Source of the DNA: Trichoplax adhaerens
Lineage: Eukaryota > Placozoa > Uniplacotomia > Trichoplacea > Trichoplacidae
Reading direction: 5' to 3'
Assembly: GCF_000150275.1 (NCBI RefSeq)
Contig: NW_002060944.1
Span: forward strand, 3,662,123-3,726,122
DNA: 64,000 nucleotides
A program made the translations under genes and the position numbers. Every line of letters begins with the position of its first letter. The first letter of the stretch is position 1. Under the pieces are notes generated by a model. That model was given only the letters and a program-made list of their open reading frames with translations, ran no database searches and was not told the origin of the DNA. Shown here in pieces: positions 24,326 to 37,627 of this stretch.

Positions 24326-27300
24326 CACAAGCGGAGAGTCGTTTGACAAATATTTAGTCTATTATTAGAAAATAATTTATTTGAAAGTACTGTTTTGTAG
24401 GTAACTCCTGAAATTCGTAATGAGGTCAATGATATTTACTTGTCATCTTCACGGTAAATGTATAATTTATTATGTGAATACTATTGGTTAGAAAACGTCA
24501 TAGACATTGGTTGCTGAATGTTTTGTGGTTATTTGTAATAGATTGAGCGTGACTTTTTAAAATGATTCTTTAAGTGAAACGATAAACAATCTAAGAGAAG
24601 AATTATATTTTCGAATTGTACTGTACATATCACATACAACAAAATAACTATTATTTTGATTATGAAATGATGTACTGGTCTCCTGGTACTATATGGTGTC
24701 TGTTTGATAAAATAAGAGAATGACTACCAAAGAATGTAACAAATGCAATGACTTATTGTTTCCTTTGAAAGATAAATCATGGAAACTAATTTATAATGAT
24801 AAAAATGTTTTATCGCCTTTCTTGCGAATGAATTTGTGCTTAAGAACCGGCCTAAGAGCTAACTAATATGAACGATGGCGCCAACAATGAGCTATAACTT
24901 GAACGTCTACCGCATTTTTTTTATGGATTACGTAACGAGATAATACCGCTTGTGTAACTATAATAAAAGTAACAGCAGCATTTTGCCGCAGCACTCACTT
25001 ACGTCCATGCTTTAATTACGAAGAACACTATAAAAGTAAGTAAATATGCATACGAATATGCATATTCACGTAGAAGTCACACATTAATCGTGCAGTCTAT
25101 GTTTTTGATCGCAGTAAAATTCATAACTTCCAACTACAAGCATTGCTGTCATAGTTCATTAACGCATGTTGTACTCACGATCAAAAGCGATCAACGTTAA
25201 CAAGACTCAATACACAAGTACTGTATATAGCGCATACAGCAATGTACAACATAATTAAAACTGTAGCATTTTTTCGTTAAATAGCCAATTAATCACGGTA
25301 ACTTCTAATACGTTTCTCGGTGGGATATCAAACATAGCTTGTATTCAATCACAGCAGTTATGATAAAGTTTACTTTTCAGTCTTTACTTCATAAAGAGCA
25401 CATGATTTGCAATTACGTATGATAATAATATGTAATATTGATACAATAATTTACGAATGACAATTAAATCTTCCATTATTCTCATAAACTATCACGTTTA
25501 GTAAAAATCTAATTTTAAGATAAATTTTAATATGGTTAAGGCCATATCAGTTGTGCGTGCAAATTTATTTTTATATACGAACTTGATAGATACATCAATA
25601 CAAAATTGCATTGTCATTATCTTTATTAGCTAATATCTCACTCTTTGTAGCAATTACATGATGTAAACTACATCTATCCATAGAATAAAGATATTTTGTA
25701 CAATATACTACAAGATTCCTCTTAAAAAATCTCCCTACATGTTACAAAGTGTTAGATACACTAACACCTAACATTGTCAGCTATTACTAGCTAAGCTATT
25801 TTATTCCTTAGTTACAGAAATGCACACTGGACCCTCTATGTATAAAATAATAACACGAAGCGCCAATGCTAGCGCTAAAGAAAACATAAGAAGCTTAATA
25901 CTAATAAATCATCTAAACGTGAATTATATCCCTCCTCATATTCTGCTTAGAATTTCATCTGTAGTGTAAAATTCGTATTGAACAGATAAATAATTCATAA
26001 TATAATATTAATATTTTAATCCAAGACGTTAGTTATACATCATCCTTTAGTGAATGCATAATTAACGCAAAATATCACGCTACTTAATCCTTTGGCTATA
26101 ATCGGGCCAGTATTTTATTATTTTCACCTATACGGACTATGCCACTAATGGCCCGCTATAGCTAGAAATTATCACAACGGCTAGCTATTCTATGTGTCAG
26201 CTTGACCTAGTAATTTCAAGAATGTACATTTATACATCCTAAAAGGTAGCATTTTCTTACACTCTAGAGCTGCGTGACCTATCTTACTGCCGTTTTACGC
26301 TGTGACAGCGTTTATACCCACAACACTTTTAAATTTTATTCCTCAGCAGACAGAATTGAAATTAGTTCTTTTAATATCTCAATTTGAACACGATTGGCCA
26401 TGCATTGTTATCTGTTATATACAGTAGCTTGGCCGTAACAACCATACTAGGCTGTTAAGCAGCGCCATCTATGCTAAATTACTGATGTAAAAAGACTTAA
26501 ATAAAATTATATAAAATAAAATTTCAATAAGCATATCGAGATTCCATTCACGAATCTATTTAATGCATAAGTAATAATATATAGGACAAGGTATTTCAAT
26601 TAAAATAAGCCAAAATCGAGCTAATCCATCTTTTCTGCATAAGCGTACTTCAGCAACGATAACTAGTTGGGTTAAAATAAAATACAGAAATAATTACTTA
26701 ATGGTACCTCTCTAATTTCTAACGATTCTACTAATTCATCAGTGAATAATCTTACAACGTAACGAATATCAACTAATGGCCTTCATTTATGGTTTACTTT
26801 TCAGAACAAGCAACCATAGCCAAGTTATAATAAGGTGTAGAAGGTGGCGATCGATGTTAACCGTAGTGTCACCGTTAGCGACAATTAAAAAATTGTAAAC
26901 TTGCCCAAATAAAGACAGCATAGATTTATTATCGGTACAGTATAAGAGACAAGAAAAACAAGTCAATTACAACGAAAAAACAACAACAATAATAACAATA
27001 ACAACTCAATCTGGATAACTAGCTTAGCGCAAAGAAAGCGCTCATTTTCAATTTCTAATTTCTATCAAAACAAAAATTAGACACTAGACAGAAAAGATTT
27101 ACAGTATTAGCCAAAATATGGAGCTAGAAGTTGCTCTTGGAACTAAAACTCATTTCAGTAAATGTCTCGCAAGTGTAATCGGAAATTTTGGGTGTAATAC
27201 GTACTGCAAAAATTAAACATTTTACAGTATATCGCCATCAATAATTGATTATTATAGCACAACCTCAAGTTGAAGGTAGTTTAGTACTAATTAAAAATTT

Positions 27301-30300
27301 TTCTTGCAGTGACGATAATCACTGTTGCTGAAGAAAAATGTTTTACACAAGTGAATACCTTAAAAGTATGATGTCCCATGCATAAAATCCGGAACTAAAC
27401 TTATCCGTTTGCTGCAAAAAATTACTATTGCGTGCATTGTAATTGTAAATTTTAAAAGCAATGATGGCACCGATGCTGGAGTTAAAGCTATATTTAGTCA
27501 TCGTAAGAATCTTTGTATCTTAGCTTGATCAGAAACTCACTAATATAGCATTTAAACCTTAAGAAAGATTACTAGACAATGTTTCCATTAAGCAAAAAGT
27601 AGAAGCTGTGTAACAGCTTTGATGACCAAACGTATTATTATAGCGAGACATGCTAACATGTACACTCTTGTTTACTCCGTAACACCTACCAAAAGGAAAA
27701 CGTTAAGCCCTTTTCGAGCTGCAAGTTGATAGAAATGCAATTGTCTTATTGCCGTAGCATAAAGTAACTAAATGCATCGTAATTGGTCCAACTACCCAAT
27801 ATTACTTCCACCAACTGTTGTTTGTGAAATTTGCCTCGGAACAGAATCAGTATCGGACACAAAAGTTTCCTAAATACTGTACAAATCAAGATTGATTATC
27901 GACAGTTATTGATCGAAATAATTGCAACCCCAACAACACGTGCTAGATATTAGTAGTGCGGTCAAAAGTGATAATTTTATCTTATGACAGCCATTGGATG
28001 TTGCTGTAGGAGCGCCGCCTACCCTATATAATAATTGTTATCCATTACAATTGATTTTCATTCAGTAGCCTATACATATCTATTATAGACAATGAATAGA
28101 TCAAAATCAACAAACATCCAATAATAAAAGTTCATACAGCGTATAATATTGCTTTTCTTTTATTACATTTGATATCTGCATGAGATATAGGGCATTGCAA
28201 AGCAGGCAATGTAGACTGATTGTTGGCCAAGAAGTTATCATAAAACATGTATCTCATTAACCTACTGGACATCGAGCCATAGATATATTTATATTATTGC
28301 CGTAATTGAGCTCAGGAAAACTAATTACTTTCATTCTATGCTGTACACCAAGTAAAGATGAAGCTTTAATCCTAATATAAATTTTTCATCCTTAAAATCA
28401 AAGAATGGATAAAAGGTAAGGAAAGTATAATTAATCACAGAATTGCACATTCCACATTTTCATTCTTGTGATTTCTAATTTAGTAACTAAGTAGCTACAA
28501 TATTCAGGGAATATGCTTATCTGTTGTATGAGCTCTTATTAAGCATCGCTATTTCTCTAAATTGTTCCCATTTTATCTTAAAGTTAATAGAATGATATCT
28601 TATACGGTACACTATATAGTCCGTTAAGTGTTAAAATGGCACAGATATATCGTAAATTCTTTGGACAATAATTCTTTTGTCACTGTAAGGAAAAACACTT
28701 CTATAAGTTATATAGTAAATTGGCCATGCAGATCCTACACGAGTAGAAATAAATCTACAATATGTTTAGAATAATGAAAATATTTAATATACTGAAAGAC
28801 GCATATAAAAACTAGACGATGAAGTGAAGCATATTAGCGATCTTTTAAAATCAAATTTTTTTGACTTTTGCGCTACGGTACTATAATTGTTCATATTTTG
28901 ACCTCAAATAATCAGCTATTATCGGATCTTTTAAGATTACCAAATAATCGTAAATAAAGTAGAAGATAATTTACCATCTATCGATTTACGCTAGAAAGCA
29001 CTTGCGCTGTATCTGTTATCACTTAATTTTGAACAGTTCTGTTGATACTATCGCTAGTAAATGCGCTAACTGCATAGTCTACAGTAATAGCCCATACAAA
29101 AGATTATAACTCCAGCTTGCCATATCAATTACACGTCCTGCTATCAAGTACAGAGGTTTGATAGCAAAGTAATTAATTATTTTACTATATGCCGTATCTA
29201 AGGCATAGAAATAAAATAATCGTAAATTAACAATAGTCCAAGTTAAGATTGATCTTGTTCACAAATACTTCAGTTTACTACGCGTGTACGGGTTATGACT
29301 AGCTAAAGAGATTAATACAGTATATCCGTAAAACAGAGCCGCAATATAGAGCAAAAGATATTAGCGTAGGTTTATGTAATGGAGATTCAAACAATATTCA
29401 TAAAAGAAACCTCACTACAAAATCATTATTCAATAATTATATCATCAGACCACTCAGAGAAGACTCCATCATTGCAGTAACCTAAATTAACATTAATTTA
29501 ACTGTTATATATTATTATGACAGCATAGATTACAGTTCAGTACGTAAGAGAAATAGATACTTTCTTTACTGTTCACCATTATGGCCTTCAGGGTAATCAT
29601 TTTTATGCTATTTGATTTAAAAGCAGTGCATAAAAGCGATATGGTTAATTATTATTTTTTAAATTTCAATTCTCTGATTAAAATCCTGCATGCTAAAGGG
29701 TATAATTCTAAATTTGTGCCGACCTGTGAGCATTTAAACTATATATATATATCTCGTATGAGCATGTTGAAACATCCTGGGTAGCTTACTGAACTACTGC
29801 AATTTTAGACTATTTCCAATCATTGCTGGCGTCGAGCTTATAATACCCTCGTGGGCAATATGTATGAATAAATTTATTAAGTGGTAAGAAAATACACAAG
29901 AATAAGCAATGGGAAAGTAAAATTAAACTGAAATGCATTCAGAATCGGTCGATTACGAGTAATAAACGAAAATTATCGATATCAATAATTACAATTCTAG
30001 GATCATGAGTATTGCACATTGCAATATACTGCCATAATCAGATTAATTGGGCACAGTAAGGCGATTGCACTCTATAAAAAATTAGGATATACTGTATATG
30101 TATTTTACGAGAATTCATTGTAAAGTTATGACACGGTAGTATGTACGCTATATACAGTATTAATTGTTCGTGTGAATATACACACAGGAGCAATGTAACT
30201 AAATAGTTACATCTGTTAGACACAAGCTCAACCATAGGTATCATTTGGGGGCATCATATCCATAGAGTGTCAGTAATATATGAACTAAAAAAACAGCAGA

Positions 30301-32043
30301 GTAACGACTATTGGTAATAACTAATGTTATCCTCTCATATAAGACTAAAATTATTAAAATCACATTTACTGTATAACACAAGTTAACTGCAGCATACTGT
30401 AAGGCAGAAATTATGAGTTAGATTGCACTTCTTCAAGACATTATACTGTACAATTTTACATCCGATATATGGATGAAATGTCAAATTTACCAAAGAAGGC
30501 CCAAATTAATGGACGTTATATGCAGTCGAATAATGAATTCAAGAAAATACTATATATGCTATTCAGGTATCAATAGCTACCCACGTATTTAATGTCTACA
30601 GTACATAATAATCATCTAAGATTAATCGCTAACTTCAGCCCGACTAATAAAGATTGCCATTAAATTTTATTTTTTCCTGGAGAAATCAGTCTACTATAAT
30701 ATTTATGATTTACGACGATTTTAATAGTTTTATATATAGCGATATCGATTAATAAACCTTCATGGACACATTGTACTAACTCAAATGGTATCTATTCCTC
30801 CAACGCAAAATGATCTATCTATCAACTGAATGCAATAATACATAATTTTACCTTTTACTGTATTAGCTATAGAAACTATTATAATACAGCATTATAGTGG
30901 ACGACCCCATTTTGTATGGAATATTGCCAAGTACAGTAGGCTTGCAATTGTCTTCTAGTAGTCAGCTATTCTTCTCTCCTTCTCTCTATGCATTGATGCT
31001 CATCATCTTTATTCTATCATCTCCATTGACGACTATTATTCTTATATATTAACAGTATTAATTATTAGTACGCATTCAAAGTCATGATGAATCACCTTTA
31101 CCCCTCCCTCCAACCTACCTTTCATTTCCACCGACAAAACCCTATATCAATCTATTGTCAAAATTTTACTCTATTCTATTTTTAAGTTGAAGAATTGGAT
31201 CATCATCACTTCCTTCTATGCTGACATGATCGTTGGACTGTATATTTTTTTATTTTTTTTTAAATAGTCAATCGAAGTAATATATTGATATCGATGACAA
31301 GTATTATTTTTTGACATCATCAAAATTATATTTATCTACTGTATAATACATACTTAACTGTAAATACAATAAGTGTTCAATTCATCGTCGTTTTTTTTTT
31401 TCTATTCCATTACTATAATTTGGAAAGTTTTATTCTCATTGCAGCCGTATGCATGATTGTATCATCCTGTCTATGGGCCATTACACAATCTATTGAATGT
31501 ACATATATGTGTATTTTGCTGTCCACACATTATCGAGATTTGTCTCCTTTTTCTTTACCATCCTATTTTCCGTGGCGGCTGTTTCTTTTGTATTCATCAA
31601 TCTATCGACAACCATACTATATTTTCTTATTTAATCTAGTTGCTAAACTAAGTAACTGTGTTACCATCAGCTACAGTGCTGGTGTAGTTGAGAAGTAATC
31701 AGCATTAAAGAAAGCTACCCGATTGATATCATAAAAATTAGCCAACAGCCAACTTTACGAACAGTTAGATTGCTATGCTTCCATCGCCATCATCTAATCT
31801 TATAATTCTGTTGTAATATTAAAAAAGTTCTTATGAATGATTTAAAATCTCAACTATACAACCTAGACAGAGATCACAGATTACCGGTCTCCTTTCATAG
31901 GTTTTGGTAAAAACGAGCAGAAATTGCAGAAGAACCCATCTAAAAGAGATCAAGAAGATTATTCACTGCAGATTATTACTTTTTGGACAACGTTAGTTAT
32001 CCGGTCATAAAGCTTGGCAAACTGGTAAATTATTATTTTATCC
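24326..32043. other. 7.7-kb AT-rich spacer upstream of the Lmx-type gene
   Basis: I found no exon with splice and composition support. Short open stretches (for example 29581-29784 and 31420-31698 on plus, 30244-30038 on minus) are AT-driven and lack domains. From about 31100 to 31700 the plus strand becomes pyrimidine-rich. The length of this spacer, compared with the dense genes to its left, would allow cis-regulatory DNA for the developmental gene that follows; this is inference. Confidence 0.45.
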
Positions 32044-35000
32044 ATGACTTCTACTATGGCATCAGGTAAGAGCAATATCTTGAAAATGTTGAAAATTATT
32101 TTTAGGCTATGTAAAAGAAATAGGACATTGATGAACTAATTAAAAATCATTCGATAAGATCGAAAAGATTTAATCATACATCGCTATCTATTTACCAAAT
32201 CGATTCAACATTAAAGCATCTATTACATCATTACGATTAGCTCAGTTTGTAGATGAATGGATATTATTGACGTATTGCATCTATGCAGTTAAAAGAATTT
32301 AGTTTACAGATGAGCTCAAAAGGCTACATCAACTGTCTGCCTTCTAAGGCGTTTAGTGTTAAATCATAGCTGAGGATTATCCATACATAGATTACATCTA
32401 GATCACAGTTTTGACCTCTAATTTTTCACGTCAGGATCTTGCTACTTTCCATTTACATCTCAGAATCAATTGTTGCACCCTTTCTACATGTTATCAATGT
32501 ATACACAAGCTGTAGACACTATTCTTCTATCAATAATTGCGATTAGTCAAATATACTTACTAGGAATAATGTACTACCAAGTTTTAAAGTTATACTACTG
32601 CTCTAGAATTAATTTTAATCCGTCTTTCTCATTTAAAAATCGTAAATAATTACTTGTTCTATCTGACCGGATGATTTTGTTTGGCTATTTCTCAATACTG
32701 TATTAAAACTCAGCTATAACTTATTCTATTTCTGTTATAGTTGACAATCGTACTGCTATGCCACACTCTTTATTAGCAATTAAGCAGAAGTGCACTGGCT
32801 GCAATCAACTCATTCAAGATAAATTTCTATTAAAAGTAGCCGACGATTTATGGCATGAAGATTGCCTAAGATGTTATAAATGTACTCAGCCGTTGTCTAA
32901 AAGTTGTTATATCAAGGATCACAAGTTATACTGTAAAGAAGACTACGATAAGTAAGAAACTTTGCTGTAATGAACAATGCACACAATTTTAGTCAAATAA
33001 GGTATTTAATGTAGGTTTGAACGATTTTTATGGTAAGGAATCGTACGATGACCATCATCTATCGTTGTTCAATATTTTTCTAGTCTTATAATAGTATAGT
33101 TTAGTAGCTACAGATTTTGAAAGGTTAGGACATTGTACGATTGTCATTACAACATTTTAACATGCTCCTCGAGTGTGGAGCCACTTTTATGCCAGGGTAT
33201 TCATATTAGTCAGTCCACCATTATATAAAATGGAAAATCTTGATTTCGTCTTCAACTTTTTTGTATTATTGCCTTTTGTTAGGGCTATAATAGTGATTAT
33301 TGTTATTGGAGTTTTTCCCTCACTTTAAAGATATGCCAACCCCTCTAAGTATCATAAAAACGAAGTTGATTAAAAATTTAGGCATCAATTTTTAATTTCG
33401 TGCATTCCAGTGGTGCATTATGGAAAAGTTGAGTTTTTTAATAGTAGTAGTGCAGTCACGTAATCGCCAGTTGAGGCGATTACTTAACGATTGGTTAATG
33501 GAATAAATTAAGGTAATGTACTCTTAGTTTAAAGCTAATATCTTACTGCTTGTATTTACAATCTCTGTAGCGCTGCTGTCGTGACATGATCAATTTGGTA
33601 AATTGCTAAATGTTCCATTCAGAATATACCTTTACGTAACAACCTCTCTCATCCTTATCTTTATGAACTATATCACATATAATCTATAAATATAGATTCA
33701 CATAACGCTATCAATAATAAAATAGCTAATGGAAGTACATGCAATTGAGACGATAAATAGGAGTATATCTAAAGCACTTGTTTTGGATTGCGTGGAATTA
33801 CTGTATATCATGTAAATCAAAAATAAAAATTAATATGACGATTCAGAAGTTTTAAGTATTTAGTTTTAGTTATTAAATAGGCGAATACAGTAAATTTTCC
33901 TGATATGAGAATTTTGAAATAATATTTCAACAGCAACGTATAGAAGTATCAGAAAGTGCTCTACATGAGCATTTTTATGTCCAATGATAATGTAATTTAT
34001 ATATATATATATATATACTGCTGCCTAAACAATAAGATATTTTCTGTTTGTGATCAATACTACAGTAATGATTATAAAGTATTGAGAAAGGTAAAATCTC
34101 ATCAATCATACCACGTCTCTCATATAGATCTTGATAATTAACATTACTGAACCGGCGATAAAAGCATATTTTCTAAGCTAATTTTTCACTATTTATTTTG
34201 GTTAACTCAATGATCACTCTAACAACTACATATCAATAATGGTGTAATGTATAGTTTCCTAATAAGTGGATGTCCTGTAGTAATTTTTAGGAAGTCCAAT
34301 TCTATAATATATTATCTAAGTATTATAAAGAATAACTCACTATTTACTAGGTACATAATGGCTATGTCATGGTAACTAACTCACTTCTAGATGTTGATAT
34401 GCATACACAGACATCGAATAGACTTCTTATGACGAGGTTGATATTTCCTAAATTATTTTAGTCCATTTTGCTTCCTTTCAATTCGTTTTCATTCATTTTT
34501 CAATATACTTCCATCATCGATCATGGTTGCTCTTGTTGGCAAGATAATACAGTTTCACTATTCTAGTTAGATAGAACATTACTATACCAACGTACAGTAT
34601 GCTTGCTATTAACAATTCTTTTAAATAACTTCTTTTATCCGTTTCATTGGTTGTCTTTTTATTGTTCCATTTACTGGTAAGCCATTGACGACAACTACAC
34701 TACATTCTACATTGATCAACCTTTTCGAAAGGAGGTGCAAATTTGATCATCTGCATCACTTATACTTTTAAAATTATCAAAACATACAATATCTATATTT
34801 CATCAAACACGTAGATATCGATAATAGGATAATTATGCCTACCTACTGAAAGAAAACTATCGATCAGTTTTTATTGTGTACTTAAAACATTAAGAACATA
34901 ATACTATGGTTCCTAGATCGTTCTTACAATATTCATCGTTATATTAAAACTGGCTGCTTTTACGGGCATTACAATATGTGACAATACTCGCTAGTATGGA

Positions 35001-36902
35001 ATTGCAATATTGATCGCAATTACCTTCTTCGTTATCGTCATCATCATTTACAGCTTATTTATTTTTGCTCACAAATAAAGGTAACTCTTAAAATTTATTT
35101 AAGTTTCGAAACTGAATCATTAGCATCGTCAATATGAAATCATGTAAGCCATTAGTGATCCCTTCAAACTATAAAATTGACTATTTCAAATAGCATATGC
35201 TAAAACAAATATAAAACCAACTTAGCTTTAGTTTATCTAATATTCTAATAGTGATATCGCTTAAATTTTGTCACGCGATGAAATTAACACCCCTGCTTAA
35301 GCCTGAATCTTCATATCATCACTTGCGTCTCCTATCTATTTTTTAATATAAACCAATAACCGATAATTCTAATTAGCCGTAACAAACGGATCATAATAAG
35401 ACTCCAATATTTTAATTTTGTCGTCTGGGATAATAATGTACTTATTATAATTATTGGACATATAATGTAATAATTTATTAGATCTACTGGAGGAGAATAA
35501 TACCAGACAAATTAGTAGGGTATAAAAAAATACTGTGGCTAGTGTACATTGAAATATTCAGTCAGTGTTTACTGAAACGATTATAAATCATCTAGCTACC
35601 CCATTCACTGTAAACCACAATTAATTGGAGAGGCGATGGTCTACTCCAGGTGATATTTAAATTTAGCCTTTCAATTCATTCTCTTTATCATTTCCATTTC
35701 ATAATCTACATAAATATATTTACTTTGACAGATTACTGGTCTATTTGGCAACATCTTGTCAAGTAGACTATTTAACAATATCTGTCAATCTTTTAAATTC
35801 AATATCGTAGCCATCATTAGTGATTCAGAAACATTCAACCAGAAAATTGAAATAAGACTTAAAGCAATTCAATTAATACTGTCTATTATCGGTATTCAGA
35901 CAGCTACAGTTATTTCTTCATTGAAACGATAAACATTCTCCATCCTGCAATACCTGTTCTGTATATTGAAAATGGATAGGATGATGGAACAATGATAGCA
36001 TATTCTAAGAATTTGCATATATTCCTACAGTATTACGTAATAATGAAAGATTTTGTCGATAGAAACGAACCGTAATTGATGAAAGTTAGTAAAATTCTAA
36101 TCATTTATTTATATAACCACTTTCGAGACCATCCTTAACGTATAATCTTATTGCTATTTTCCTTATTCTATAAGCAACTCAGTCTGGAAACCTTTTTTAG
36201 TAATTTACCCACTTAGTCCTCACAGTATCCCCTGATATGTTTCTCTATCAATGAAATTCGTTTTGAATTTACGCCATAAACTACAAAATTACTCACAGAC
36301 GTTGTTACAAGATTATAGAATAACTTATTCACGTCTAAAATATTAGGTTGAAATTATTGTTTCCATTTCACTGTAGAAGCAAATCATTTAAGCATTACCG
36401 TTCATGCCATATAATTGAATTTGTTAATTTTAACATCAGCTAAAAGCTATTCCTTGAAAATGAGCGAGCAATAATACTCTAATTTACTATTTTAAGGTTA
36501 TTTTTTCCTTGCTTGTAATACACGTTTCAAATTATCGAATATTGCACTGTAGGCTGTTTGGTACTCGATGCGATGGCTGTGGTCGCATTATTGCTTCGAA
36601 GCAAGAATTAGTCATGAAAGCTCTCAAGAAAGTTTATCATGTTACATGTTTTTTCTGCCAAATTTGTAAACGACAACTTAAGCGTGGTGATGAATATATA
36701 TTAAAAGATACAAAGTTGTATTGTAGAGCTGATTATGACAAAATTACCAATCCCTCCTTTGCTAACGTAGCATGGAATGAAGAAGACATAGGTATGTTAA
36801 AGAATGGTCAACGTAGCATCGATAGAAAGTCTATAGAATGGGTTGCCATCATTGATTAATATTTTTATATTAGTAAATGCTGATTTATCGCTGGCTATAT
36901 TA

Positions 36903-36933
<31 letters not shown>

Positions 36934-37627
36934 GTTCTCCATCAATGGATAATAAAAGGAAAACAGATAGTTACGAAGACCAATCCAATAATGCCAAAAG
37001 GCAAAGAACTGTATTAAACCCTCAACAGAGAAAATTATTCCATGATTCTTTTGAGAAAAGTTCTAAACCTGGCAAAGAGGTTACTTTACATTAAACGAGC
37101 ACAGTAACTTAATAATTGGTCCGCCTAGTTTAGTAGTCAAGGTTCAGACCATTTTGCTTGATATGCTTCTTACCTTCGCTCCAATAGGTTAGAGATGAAT
37201 TATCACGTAAAACAGGACTAAGCGCTCGAGTAGTTCAAGTCTGGTTTCAAAATCAACGAGCAAAAGTAAATAGCCTGTATTGCAATTTCAGAATTTAGTT
37301 ATCATGACTGTATTATTATAACATTACCTGTCAATTCCTGTAGTTGAAAAAAGAAAATCAGGAAACGAAAGGAACTAGAAGTCATAAAGGATATCGAAAA
37401 TATTCTTATCGTGATGAAAATTCCAGTCAAAGTAGGTGTCTTAAATTAGAGTATCATAAAGGATCTGAGGCCCCTTAGTAAACTATTGCAGGCATACAGT
37501 ATGATATTTTTTATCGTTGTTGTAGTAATACTATTGCTGTATTTCTCCTAATACCAATTTACTAGGTGACATGAAAGATTCCGATAGCTCAGACGCTGGA
37601 GAATATTCAGGAAATAAACAAGACTAG
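32044..37627 (+). CDS. Lmx: Lmx-type LIM-homeodomain transcription factor
   Basis: Seven exons join in phase to a 301-residue protein: 32044-32065 (ATG), 32741-32951, 36553-36791, 36874-37079, 37188-37265, 37344-37431 and 37566-37627 (TAG). LIM1 (about 25-77) has CTGC...[11 protein letters not shown]...YCKEDYD with all zinc ligands; LIM2 (about 84-137) has CDGC...[11 protein letters not shown]...YCRADYD. A run of ten Glu follows at 168-177. The homeodomain (about 199-258) contains [34 protein letters not shown] and [13 protein letters not shown]; the [17 protein letters not shown] form and the SSKP turn are typical of Lmx1. The tail is short, basic and then acidic ([13 protein letters not shown]). 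LMX1 proteins act in the nucleus with LDB cofactors (family knowledge). The 3.6-kb intron between LIM1 and LIM2 is far longer than the other introns and could hold regulatory DNA. The start was chosen because the short first exon has a clean donor and joins in phase to give MTSTMAS before LIM1. Confidence 0.93.
33999..34018. repeat. AT dinucleotide runs
   Basis: A pure (AT) run lies in the large Lmx intron; similar runs are at 19359-19377 and about 61493-61509. The runs at 19 and 34 kb both end in ATATACTG. Confidence 0.85.
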
